From an uncultured Schaedlerella sp. (GTDB lineage: Bacteria > Bacillota > Clostridia > Lachnospirales > Lachnospiraceae): a stretch of DNA of 64,000 nucleotides. The stretch lies in assembly GCA_934435195.1 (NCBI GenBank), contig CAKSAJ010000002.1, forward strand, positions 124,001 through 188,000, in the 5' to 3' direction. A program made the position numbers and the translations under genes. Positions 51,560-60,183 of the stretch are shown piece by piece; position 1 is the stretch's first letter; every line of letters begins with the position of its first letter. A model generated the notes under the pieces. That model saw only the letters and a program-made list of their open reading frames with translations, made no database searches and was not told the DNA's origin.

Positions 51560-51924
51560 TGAATTCTCCTCTCTTTTGTGACAGCATAACTGCAAAAAAA
51601 GATACAAGAATCCATGTATAGACATAGTTTATCACATAGCTTTTGCCTGCGAAAGTCCTTGTATACATTTTTAATTAACAGTTTCTGTCTTGTTGTTTTC
51701 ATCGGATTATCTGCTCGAATAACTGAGCTTTTGAATTGAAATACCGATTTGATTAATAGATCTTTTACAGATGAATGAATATCATCTGAGTGGATTTAGA
51801 ATAGCACATAAGCTGATGCATTGCAAGGAAAAATTATGTGAACCAGACAGGGAGCCGGTAGGGACGGGGTTTAGTGGACCATGGTCCACTAAACCCCGTC
51901 CCTCCGGCTCACGCTGGAAGTAAT
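51560..51924. other. Spacer between the Rpn remnant and the second GH1 gene
   Basis: No gene seen. It contains the REP-like copy at 51850-51911. The rest may include decayed N-terminal sequence of the Rpn gene, but I found no nuclease motif in any frame. Confidence 0.5.
51850..51911. repeat. REP-like hairpin, copy 5
   Basis: GGGAGCCGGTAGGGACGGGG-TTTAGTGGAC pairs with its complement around CATG. It is nearly identical to the copy at 51085-51147. Together they bracket the Rpn remnant. Confidence 0.92.
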
Positions 51925-53337
51925 CTAAATAGAAAGCATCTCCCCATTACTTTCAATCACTTTCTTATACCAATAAAATGACTTCTTCTTATATCTCTTC
52001 ATCGTTCCACTTCCATCATCATTTCTATCTACATAAATATATCCATATCTCTTTCGCAATTCCGCTGTTGAAGCACTGACAACATCAATACATCCCCAGG
52101 ATGTATAACCCATCACATCCACTCCATCTTGAATTGCCTCTGCAACCTGCTCAAGATGATCATGCAGATATTGGATACGATAATCATCTTCTACAGTTTT
52201 ATTTCCGTCTTTATCTTCCACTAGAACATCTGCCGCGCCCAGACCATTCTCCACAATAAACAATGGTTTTTGATAACGATCCCAGAACATATTTAATACA
52301 TATCGCAGTCCTTTCGGATCAATCTGCCATCCCCAATCGCTTGCTTTTAAGGTTGGATTTGGAACTCCTCCTAACAGATTGCTCTCTCCCTGCTGTTTTT
52401 TTGATACATCTGCAGTTGCGCAAGTACTCATATAATAGCTGAATGACACGAAGTCCACTGTATTTTTGAGAATCTCTTCATCTTCCGGTTCAAAATGAAT
52501 TTCTATTCCATGTTCTCTGAAATATCGTTTCATGTATCCAGGATAAGTTCCTCGCACATGCACATCTCCAAAGAAATAATTCTTATGTTCATCTTCCATT
52601 ACCTGAATCATATCATCCGGAGATGGCGTCAACGGATAAGTCGGCATACTCAAAATCATACATCCGACTTTTGCATCCGGTATAATTTCATGAGCAATTT
52701 TTGTCGCCAATGCACTTGCAACCAATTCATGATGCGCTGCCTGATACAATTCCTGCTCTGTAAGTTCTTCCTTTGGCGTATTAATTCCACCACTCATAAA
52801 TGGTGCATGTAAAATAGAGTTTATCTCGTTAAATGTCAGCCAATATTTTACTTTCCCCTTATATCTTTCAAAAATTGTGCGAACATAATTTTCGTAGAAT
52901 CCAATCAACTTTCGATTCGCCCATCCGTTATAATGTTCTGCCAAATATAATGGTGTCTCATAATGTGAAATCGTAACTAACGGCTCAATTCCATATTTAT
53001 GGCACTCGTCAAACAAGTCGTCATAAAATGCCAAACCTGCTTCATTTGGCTCACTCTCATCTCCTCTTGGGAAAATTCTGCTCCATGCAATGGAAGTACG
53101 GAATACTTTAAATCCCATCTCTGCAAATAAACGCACATCCTCTTTGTATCGATGATAAAAATCAATTCCGACAAGCTTCATATTCTCTTCTGTCGGTCTT
53201 TCCGTTCTTTCCCCGCGAATACCATGTGGAAGTACATCCTGCACGCTCAGACCTTTTCCATCTTCGCAATAAGCACCCTCGCATTGATTAGCGGCAACTG
53301 CACCGCCCCATAAAAATGTCTCTGGAAATTTACCCAT
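51925..53337 (-). CDS. GH1 6-phospho-beta-glucosidase, copy 2
   Basis: A 470-residue paralogue of the enzyme at 44786-46189. The acid/base is in WLTFNEINS and the nucleophile in LFIVENGLG; the phosphate-binding stretch VSASTAELRKRYGYIYVDRN is kept. Differences cluster around the glycone and aglycone loops (HAPFMSGGINTPKEE against HEPFLSGGIYTAKEN), so substrate range may differ. It lies 63 bp after the apiosidase-like gene on the same strand and is likely in one transcript with it and the PTS gene. Confidence 0.92.
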   Translation of the reverse strand: MGKFPETFLWGGAVAANQCEGAYCEDGKGLSVQDVLPHGIRGERTERPTEENMKLVGIDFYHRYKEDVRLFAEMGFKVFRTSIAWSRIFPRGDESEPNEAGLAFYDDLFDECHKYGIEPLVTISHYETPLYLAEHYNGWANRKLIGFYENYVRTIFERYKGKVKYWLTFNEINSILHAPFMSGGINTPKEELTEQELYQAAHHELVASALATKIAHEIIPDAKVGCMILSMPTYPLTPSPDDMIQVMEDEHKNYFFGDVHVRGTYPGYMKRYFREHGIEIHFEPEDEEILKNTVDFVSFSYYMSTCATADVSKKQQGESNLLGGVPNPTLKASDWGWQIDPKGLRYVLNMFWDRYQKPLFIVENGLGAADVLVEDKDGNKTVEDDYRIQYLHDHLEQVAEAIQDGVDVMGYTSWGCIDVVSASTAELRKRYGYIYVDRNDDGSGTMKRYKKKSFYWYKKVIESNGEMLSI

Positions 53338-53400
53338 CTTTGTTTGCTCCTATTCTGTATTAAATAATCTCTCTGTTATCTGTCTTTTATATGTTTTCTT

Positions 53401-54678
53401 TTACTCTTTCTCTAGTATTAACAATGCATCCTGCTCAAATGGGTGCATTCCAATTTGTGTAATATTTTCCTTTAATGTTAACGCTATTTGTGCAATACAT
53501 TTGGACTGTAAATCGACAGCCCTTACAGAGTACCCTGCCAACGATTTATTGATTTTAATTTTTGTACTGTGTGGCAAATAAATTAAATATTTTTCATCTT
53601 CTGTCCGTGCCATTCGAATTTCTTCTGCGGCATCAATTAACTGATCCTGTGCTGGAATCAGCTTGTAAATATGCAATGTTTTCAGTATCTGACGAATCCA
53701 TCCATAATCCCATGCCCCCGCATATTGAATGGCTTCCTGCCAAGGCTGTGCAGTGTCAAATCCTTCTCCCATAGTCGGATTGACCGGCTTATTAATTTTC
53801 TGCCAGTTCCAAATTCCATGTGCCCCATATGTTACTCCGGCACACGCCCCGGAAAGAATACTGCTCCATGCAGCCTTTCGAACATCTTTTGTGAGGAATC
53901 TTCCGTATATTTTTCGACTAAATCCCATTTGTTCATAACATGGTTCAGAATTCAAAATTGGTTTTTTCGGATATTTTTCTGACAGGATTTCCGGTAAACG
54001 ATATGCCATATCCTGACCGTCTTTATTATGACCTGACTGAAACATATAGAAATCAATCTTATCCAGAAATTCTTCCGGAATCACATCATATCCACGCTTA
54101 ATGTGCAGACTTTTAAGTGAACATGGACTTTTTTCACATACTGTATCCAATGCTGTTCTATAATATGAGATTGCTTCTGGTGTATCAAAATCCGTATCCC
54201 CGCTCACAATATAAATTGGATAAAACTGATCAAATTCCAAAACGATTTTTTCTACATACTCTTTTACAAATGCTTCCGGCATCACGTTCTTATCCATGAT
54301 TTTGCTTCCCCAGGTTCCCGGTACATAATTCAGCCACAGCACCACCAGTGCAAGCTGAAAGCCCATGTCTACCGCTTTCTGACACATTTGTTTTGCATGC
54401 TCATAATATTCCTGATTCCATTTCGTAAAATCAAAAATCTGTCCATCTTCTGTTGCAAATGGATAGATTCCAATATCTGACATACAACGATCCCATTGTG
54501 GCATTGTGTTAATCTGCAACACATTAAATCCCTGTTCTTTTCTTCGTTTCAAATAGTACTCCCATTCTTCCTCTGTCACATTCGTAAATGCACTCCAGAT
54601 TGTATCTGCCAGATAAAAAAATGGCTTTCCTTCTAATGTAAAATTTGTTTTATTCTCGTCAACCTGTAACCAAGTCAT
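53401..54678 (-). CDS. DUF4038/GH140-like putative apiosidase
   Basis: A 425-residue TIM-barrel protein without a signal peptide. The N-terminus FTLEGKPFFYLADTIWSAFT followed by LKRRKEQGFNVLQINTMPQW is the DUF4038 (apiosidase-like) signature. Candidate catalytic acids are in IYIVSGDTDFDTPEA near residue 160 and NSEPCYEQMGFS near residue 245. A C-terminal beta domain follows. GH140 members cleave D-apiose, and the isomerase, kinase and transketolase for apiose seem to be encoded in the same island, which supports this call. The start at 54678 has GGAGG eight bases upstream; ATG and TTG codons just before it are too close. Confidence 0.83.
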   Translation of the reverse strand: MTWLQVDENKTNFTLEGKPFFYLADTIWSAFTNVTEEEWEYYLKRRKEQGFNVLQINTMPQWDRCMSDIGIYPFATEDGQIFDFTKWNQEYYEHAKQMCQKAVDMGFQLALVVLWLNYVPGTWGSKIMDKNVMPEAFVKEYVEKIVLEFDQFYPIYIVSGDTDFDTPEAISYYRTALDTVCEKSPCSLKSLHIKRGYDVIPEEFLDKIDFYMFQSGHNKDGQDMAYRLPEILSEKYPKKPILNSEPCYEQMGFSRKIYGRFLTKDVRKAAWSSILSGACAGVTYGAHGIWNWQKINKPVNPTMGEGFDTAQPWQEAIQYAGAWDYGWIRQILKTLHIYKLIPAQDQLIDAAEEIRMARTEDEKYLIYLPHSTKIKINKSLAGYSVRAVDLQSKCIAQIALTLKENITQIGMHPFEQDALLILEKE

Positions 54679-54788
54679 TTTCATTTCCTCCAACTGCTAT
54701 AATCCGAATACAGGAAAACTGCAAATTGCAGTTTTCCTGTGTCATCTCGTAGCTTCCCGCAAAAATCTATATTTCTGCTTTTACTTTT

Positions 54789-56645
54789 TTATTTTGAAAT
54801 GCAATACAATAATCTATCTCCCGTTTTGACATTTCCCATATGCTCTGCTGTGATATCCACATAATCATCTACATTTGTCACCACAATCGGTGTAGTTGTA
54901 TCCAAACCGGCAGCTCGGATTCCTTCCAAATCAGCCTCAACCAACAGTTCACCAGTCTTTACCTTCTGTCCCTGTTTTACCTTAATATCGAAACATTTGC
55001 CTTCCAGTGTCACTGTATCCATTCCAATATGAATCAACAGCTCTGCACCATTTTCAGACTGAATCCCAAGTGCATGTCCTGTCGGATACACCAGTGATAC
55101 AACGCCATCACATGGTGCACAGATTTTTCCATCTTCTGGAATGATTGCCGCACCTTTTCCAAGTGCTCCTCCTGCAAATACTTCATCTTTTACTTCTGAA
55201 AGTGCAATTGCCTTTCCAGTTACCGGAGCTTTGATTTCAACATCTTTCTCTACAACTTTTTCTGTTTTATCCTCTTCATTCTTCGGAAGCATATCATCAC
55301 TATATCCAAATAAATATGTCACGATTGCGGAACCAAAATATGCGATTGCACATGCAATTAAAAATCCAACAAATCCAACTCCAATATATCCTGGAAGTGT
55401 TAAAATACTTGTTCCAAGTAATGTAGGTGCCCCTGTTCCTGCAACCGCAACGATTGCACCTGCAATTCCTGAGAATACTGCTCCAATGAAGAATGGTCTT
55501 TTAAAACGTAATGTCACACCGTAAATTGCCGGTTCTGTAATACCAGCCAGAACTGCAGATAATGCAGCCGGTCCAGCAAGTTCCTTGATTTCTTTGTTCT
55601 TTGTTTTCAAGAATACACCCAATGTAGCACCTGCCTGTGCCATATTGTTTGGACCTGTAATAACAAATAATGTATCTCTTCCATATTCTGCAATGTTATT
55701 CATAACGATTGGTACAAATCCCCAATGTAACCCAAACATAACTGCTACCGGCCAGATTAAGCCAAGAATTCCTCCTGCAATCATTGGATTAAATCCTACC
55801 AATGCCGTATAACCACTTGCAAGAAGTTTACCTGCAGTATCTGCGATTGGTCCAATCACAAGATAAGTAGCTGGAACCATTACCATTAAACTTACCATCG
55901 GTGTTAAAAATGTCTTACATACAGATGGAATTACTTTCTTTAACACCTTCTCAAGTTTTGATAATACATAAACCGAAATCACAATTGGAATAACAGAAGA
56001 GGTATAGCTTACAAGAACAACCGGTATTTTCAAGAATGTCAACGCCTCTCCTGCACTAAATGCTGCCGTCATGTCCGGATACACAAGTGCTGCCGCAATG
56101 CCAAGTGATACAAATTCATTTGCCTTAAACTTACGTGCTGCTGTAATTGCAAGGAACAATGGAATAAATGTAAATACTCCGTCAGCCGCTGCATAAAGAA
56201 TGCGGTATGTTCCCATATCGGCTGTCAATAACCCGCATGTTGTAAACAAAATTAGTAATGCTTTCAACATACCGGCTCCACTCATTGCTCCAAGTACTGG
56301 TGCAAAAATTCCGGATATTGTTTCCATAAATGTATTTACCAGATTCTTTTTTCCCTGGCTGTCATTGTCATTTTCTTTATTTTCCTGTTTCAGACCTGTA
56401 TTTTCAAAAATTGCTTCATATACATCTGCCACATCATTTCCGATTACAACCTGCATCTGTCCGCCACTGTTAATTACCGTAATGACCCCTTTTAACTGTT
56501 CCAACCGTTTCTTATCTACTTTTTCTTCCGCTTTTACTTTAAAACGTAGTCTTGTAGCACAATGAAATAGCGAAATCACGTTTTCTTCTCCGCCTATGTA
56601 CTTGACAATATCCTTTGACAATTGATCATAATTTTTCTTTGCCAT
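54789..56645 (-). CDS. PTS beta-glucoside transporter, EIIBCA (BglF-type)
   Basis: A 618-residue phosphotransferase transporter. The EIIB domain has the phospho-Cys in ISLFHCATRLRFKVK near residue 28. EIIC spans residues 105-460 with about ten membrane segments and GITEPAIYGVTLRFKRPF. The EIIA domain (residues 480-618) has ICAPCDGVVSLVYPTGHALG and the phospho-His in AELLIHIGMDTVTLEGK. It imports and 6-phosphorylates aryl-beta-glucosides. The GH1 enzymes in the island are the expected downstream step. The region upstream carries a palindrome that may bind the LacI regulator at 56926-57981. Confidence 0.95.
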   Translation of the reverse strand: MAKKNYDQLSKDIVKYIGGEENVISLFHCATRLRFKVKAEEKVDKKRLEQLKGVITVINSGGQMQVVIGNDVADVYEAIFENTGLKQENKENDNDSQGKKNLVNTFMETISGIFAPVLGAMSGAGMLKALLILFTTCGLLTADMGTYRILYAAADGVFTFIPLFLAITAARKFKANEFVSLGIAAALVYPDMTAAFSAGEALTFLKIPVVLVSYTSSVIPIVISVYVLSKLEKVLKKVIPSVCKTFLTPMVSLMVMVPATYLVIGPIADTAGKLLASGYTALVGFNPMIAGGILGLIWPVAVMFGLHWGFVPIVMNNIAEYGRDTLFVITGPNNMAQAGATLGVFLKTKNKEIKELAGPAALSAVLAGITEPAIYGVTLRFKRPFFIGAVFSGIAGAIVAVAGTGAPTLLGTSILTLPGYIGVGFVGFLIACAIAYFGSAIVTYLFGYSDDMLPKNEEDKTEKVVEKDVEIKAPVTGKAIALSEVKDEVFAGGALGKGAAIIPEDGKICAPCDGVVSLVYPTGHALGIQSENGAELLIHIGMDTVTLEGKCFDIKVKQGQKVKTGELLVEADLEGIRAAGLDTTTPIVVTNVDDYVDITAEHMGNVKTGDRLLYCISK

Positions 56646-56675
56646 AATGTCCTCCTCAACCTTTTCGTTTATTTA

Positions 56676-56685
56676 AAGCGCGCTT
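56676..56685. promoter_or_regulatory. Operator-like palindrome before the PTS gene
   Basis: AAGCGCGCTT is a perfect palindrome about 30 bp before the PTS start. A central CG palindrome suits LacI-family binding, and a LacI-type gene lies just upstream. Confidence 0.4.
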
Positions 56686-56873
56686 CCTTTATCTGCATTT
56701 ACCTTATCATCAATTATTCAACCACTCAATCCCCTTTCCGTTTTTCTAAATCTACGTATGTTTTTCTTCTGATTTCGTATCTCTATTTTTACTTTTTATA
56801 CAAAATATCTAAAGCTATTTAAAGAAAATTTAAAAGCTCCGCTGAACCTTTTTTGTCGTATGCTTCGCAAACA

Positions 56874-56924
56874 AAAACGAGATTTTTTATGCTTTATCTT
56901 ATCTCACATAAAAAATCTCGTTTT
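56874..56924 (-). terminator. Strong terminator of the LacI-type gene
   Basis: AAAACGAGATTTTTTATG pairs with CATAAAAAATCTCGTTTT. A T run follows on the minus strand (CTCGTTTTTG). Confidence 0.85.
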
Positions 56925-56925
56925 C

Positions 56926-57981
56926 TTATTTCGAGTAAATGTATTTTGTTTTATCGAATACGCTATTTCCCTCCAATAATCTCGTCTTATAATACACTTT
57001 CATAATCTCTTCATTTTCATCTTCTATATGCCTCATCAAATGTTTGATTCCCGCCATATGTCGTTTTGTATGTGTTCCTTTTATCAACGTCAGATCAACT
57101 CCCAGCAGGCTGACAGGCGGTAATGCATCAAATCCAATCAAAGAAATATCTCTCGGAATTCGAACCCGACGCTCTAACAGAGCCTTGCTTACCCCTAAAG
57201 AAATAACCGAACTTTCTAATACAAACGCCGTTGTCCCCCTGATTCCTTCATCCAGATATCGAACCATACTCTCATATACTTCATCCACATTACTCCCCAG
57301 ATGTCGTATTCGATGTGATGCATCACCGCATTCCCTGCGTGCCATTTCTAACACAAATGCAGTTCTTCGTTCTACAAAATTAAAAATGTCTACATTTTCT
57401 GCAAGATAAACAATATGGCTGTGCCCTTTATCTATCAGATAATCAACGGCTTTTGCAATTCCTTCACGATTATCAATTAAAAAGCTGTCAATTTCTTCTT
57501 CATAGAACAAATTATCTCCTGTTACAATCGGAATCTGCAATTGCAAAAACGGATAAATATCTCCTTTATTCATCTCTGCTGCTATAATATAAATTCCCCG
57601 GATATCGAGTTCTTTACACTCCTTTAAAATCTCATCTACCTCTTGAATCTGTTCCTGGAAAATTCGGAAATAAAATTGATATCCTGCTTTTTTCACCAGT
57701 TTTTCAATTTCCGTATTAAATAACTGTTGCCTATTACTCTGACGTATCTTCTGATTCATAATAATGCCATTCTTCACATAATTCAGCATTAAAATGCCGC
57801 CTTTAGATCCTTGCTGTTTCTGTTCTTCTTTCTGGCGTATCTCCTCTTCCCGCTCTCTTATATACGTTAAAATCCTCCCCTTTGTCTCTTTGTTAATTCC
57901 CGGTCTGTCATTTAACGCTAACGATACTGTTGCCTCTGAAACTCCCAACTCTTTTGCTATTTCTTTTGCTTTTAAACGCAT
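56926..57981 (-). CDS. LacI-family transcriptional regulator (PTS/GH1 operon)
   Basis: A 351-residue regulator. The helix-turn-helix is AKEIAKELGVSEATVSLALN, followed by DRPGINKETKGRIL. The sugar-binding domain has LDIRGIYIIAAEMNKGDIYP, DYLIDKGHSHIVYLAENVDI and PRDISLIGFDALPPVSLLGV. An extra charged insert (REREEEIRQKEEQKQQGSKG) near residues 45-65 replaces part of the hinge, which is unusual. It lies just before the PTS gene and probably controls it. The ribosome site is weak. Confidence 0.9.
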   Translation of the reverse strand: MRLKAKEIAKELGVSEATVSLALNDRPGINKETKGRILTYIREREEEIRQKEEQKQQGSKGGILMLNYVKNGIIMNQKIRQSNRQQLFNTEIEKLVKKAGYQFYFRIFQEQIQEVDEILKECKELDIRGIYIIAAEMNKGDIYPFLQLQIPIVTGDNLFYEEEIDSFLIDNREGIAKAVDYLIDKGHSHIVYLAENVDIFNFVERRTAFVLEMARRECGDASHRIRHLGSNVDEVYESMVRYLDEGIRGTTAFVLESSVISLGVSKALLERRVRIPRDISLIGFDALPPVSLLGVDLTLIKGTHTKRHMAGIKHLMRHIEDENEEIMKVYYKTRLLEGNSVFDKTKYIYSK

Positions 57982-58019
57982 TTTCTCTACTCTTTCTTTT
58001 ACTCTGCTCTAATTCCTGT

Positions 58020-58112
58020 GAGCCGGTAGGGACGGGGTTAGTGAGCCGGAGGGACGGGGTTTAGTGGCTTTTTGCTACGCAAAAAAGCCACTAAACCCCG
58101 TCCCTACCGGCT
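58020..58112. repeat. REP-like hairpin, copy 6, with duplicated left half
   Basis: Two left half-units in tandem (GAGCCGGTAGGGACGGGGTT, then GAGCCGGAGGGACGGGGTTT) face one right arm ending CGTCCCTACCGGCT, around GCTACGC. It is the rightmost copy seen in the window and separates the LacI start from the histidine kinase stop. Confidence 0.9.
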
Positions 58113-58135
58113 TCCCAGCCAGCACTTTTCCGCCA

Positions 58136-59266
58136 CTACAGCACAACTTCAAACGTCGTTCCACCATGTTCATTTCCTTTTATCGATATTTTTCCATCAT
58201 GCACGCGCACGATCTCCCGCACCATTGCAAGTCCAAGTCCGACTCCGCCTAATGCGCGGCTTCTTGATTTATCTACACGGAAAAATGGCTCAAACACTCT
58301 TTCTCTGAACTCCTCGGATATTCCATTTCCTGTATCTTCAACCTCAATCACAATATCCATATCTTTTTGAGCCGCTTTAACCAGTACCTGCCCGCCAATA
58401 TGATTATATTTAATCGCATTTTCCACGAGATTATAGATCATGCGATAAATCAAAATATCGCTTCCTGTCATAACGAGTTCTTCGCTTTCCTCTACCAGCT
58501 TTACTTCTTTTTCCTGTGCCAGTGGCTCAAGATCTGCTAACACTTCCTCGATAAGGGCATTGAGCTCTATCTCATCTTTACGTGCCACTGTCTGAAGTTC
58601 ACTCATATCCAACAGAGTTCTTACCAATTTACTAAGACGCTCATTTTGCTCTGTCATCATTTTTATTGTTTCTTTCGCCTGCTCATCACTATCCGGATGC
58701 TCTGTTGAATTATAAATATCAAGTTGTGCCTGCATAAGTGCCAACGGTGTTCGAAGCTCATGTGCTGCATTTCCGGTAAATTGTCTTTGCACTTCAAAAG
58801 CTTCTGACAATCTTAAGAGCATTTTATTATATGATACGCTCAGCCTGTCCAACTCAGGAACAGTTCCGCCTTCAATCGTACAGTCTGTAAGATTCTGAGC
58901 CTGCACTTTTTCAACTGATTTTGAGAAATCCCGAAGTGGCTTCAATGCACGTCCGCTTATAAAATAAGTCACAGCTCCGCCAAACATCGCTATGATCACT
59001 GTGATCAAAAGACTTCTTTTCCTATAATCTTCTTTACTGTCATATACCTTCATGGAAAATTTCTCTGCAAAATCATCCCACTCATCATCCGGAATATCGA
59101 TATATAATTCATCCGGATTTGTGCTTTGACTGTTTACTGTATCCTGCAATGAATCAATATAATAAATTCCATTCTTATATAAAAGAAGCGTCAGACATCC
59201 GCATATAATAGCAATCAACAATGTGGTAATGATTGTAAGCCTCCACTGGAGTGACATTTTTTTCAT
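58136..59266 (-). CDS. Sensor histidine kinase
   Basis: A 376-residue membrane kinase. Two spans near residues 10-30 and 85-103 enclose a small outer domain (NPDELYIDIPDDEWDDFAEK). A HAMP segment follows near residues 105-155. The phospho-acceptor is His169 in GNAAHELRTPLALMQ. The N, G1 and G2 boxes are LVENAIKYNHIGGQV, VEDTGNGISEE and LGGVGLGLAMVREIV. Its start overlaps the response regulator stop by 4 bp (ATGA), so the pair is coupled. The signal is unknown; the redox cluster is divergently placed next door. Confidence 0.94.
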   Translation of the reverse strand: MKKMSLQWRLTIITTLLIAIICGCLTLLLYKNGIYYIDSLQDTVNSQSTNPDELYIDIPDDEWDDFAEKFSMKVYDSKEDYRKRSLLITVIIAMFGGAVTYFISGRALKPLRDFSKSVEKVQAQNLTDCTIEGGTVPELDRLSVSYNKMLLRLSEAFEVQRQFTGNAAHELRTPLALMQAQLDIYNSTEHPDSDEQAKETIKMMTEQNERLSKLVRTLLDMSELQTVARKDEIELNALIEEVLADLEPLAQEKEVKLVEESEELVMTGSDILIYRMIYNLVENAIKYNHIGGQVLVKAAQKDMDIVIEVEDTGNGISEEFRERVFEPFFRVDKSRSRALGGVGLGLAMVREIVRVHDGKISIKGNEHGGTTFEVVL

Positions 59267-59940
59267 TTGAAATTGCCTCCTATCCTGTAGCCCTCACCGA
59301 TTTTATTTACAATCGGATCAAACCCGAGCGTCGCCTTTAGCTTTCTTCTTAAAGAAGACATATGTACACGAATAGAGCCGCTAAAACTGTCCACCGACGA
59401 ATCCCATACATGCTCTATCAACTCTTCCTGACTCACCGGTCTTCCCTGGTTCAGCAACAAATATTCCAGGATTCCGTTCTCTTTTCTGGTGAGCGCTACC
59501 TTCTCTCCGTTTGCGTACGCCATTCGTTCCCGCGTATCAAACTTCACCCCATCACATTCCAGACAAACATTTTTCTGTATAAATTTTCTCCTTGTCAGAC
59601 TTCTTACACGCGCCTCTAACTCTTGTAAATGAAATGGCTTTTCCATATAATCATTTGCCCCCGCGTCGAGTCCGTCCACTTTGTCCGCAATCTGACTTCT
59701 TGCAGAAAGTATCAATACTTTTGTCTCCTCATTTTCCTTACGAAGTTCCCTAAGGATCTCCATCCCATCCACTCCGGGCAAGTTCAGATCCAATACGATC
59801 AGATCATACTTTTCTGCATAGATCATCTCCAGTGCATCCTCTCCGTCGTAACACAGATCCACTTCGTACCCTGCACTATGCAGACTTTTTCCTATCATGT
59901 CACACAAATTCTTTTCATCTTCAACTATTAATATTCTCAA
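59263..59940 (-). CDS. OmpR/PhoB-family response regulator
   Basis: A 225-residue regulator. The receiver domain has RILIVEDEKNLCDMI, phospho-Asp51 in DLIVLDLNLPGVDG and the Lys in DYMEKPFHLQELE. The winged helix has ANGEKVALTRKENGILEYLL and DSFSGSIRVHMSSLRRKLKA. The start is a TTG at 59940 with GGAG eight bases upstream. It is divergent from the CD1871A-like, ferredoxin and TlpA genes, which share a 102-bp intergenic region and are therefore candidate targets. Confidence 0.94.
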   Translation of the reverse strand: MRILIVEDEKNLCDMIGKSLHSAGYEVDLCYDGEDALEMIYAEKYDLIVLDLNLPGVDGMEILRELRKENEETKVLILSARSQIADKVDGLDAGANDYMEKPFHLQELEARVRSLTRRKFIQKNVCLECDGVKFDTRERMAYANGEKVALTRKENGILEYLLLNQGRPVSQEELIEHVWDSSVDSFSGSIRVHMSSLRRKLKATLGFDPIVNKIGEGYRIGGNFK

Positions 59941-60042
59941 TTTAACTTCTCCATTTTCTTAACAGAAATTTTACACCCTCTATTGTATAATGCGAATATC
60001 GAAAGGTCAATAAATCAGTAAATGAAAGGAAGGAGTCTTATT

Positions 60043-60183
60043 TTGAAGTCAAGAAAATGGTCGCAGCTCGGTTTATTTTGTGTCGGTATTATCATGTTTC
60101 TCTATGGTATTTTCCGTGGCGAAGCCGCAGTTGTACTTAGCAAAGCAATAAAATTATGTCTGGAGTGTGTCGGAATTGGATAA
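60043..60183 (+). CDS. CD1871A-family CxxC-motif small membrane protein
   Basis: A 46-residue protein starting with TTG at 60043, with AAGGAAGGAG seven to ten bases upstream. It has one membrane span (LFCVGIIMFLYGIFRGEAAV) and ends with KLCLECVGIG, the CxxC motif that names the CD1871A family in Clostridia. It overlaps the start of the ferredoxin gene by 17 bp. In related genomes I associate such peptides with NapH-like iron-sulfur proteins and TlpA-like thioredoxins, as here. It may pass electrons or relay thiol state across the membrane; that role is inferred. Confidence 0.8.
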   Translation: MKSRKWSQLGLFCVGIIMFLYGIFRGEAAVVLSKAIKLCLECVGIG

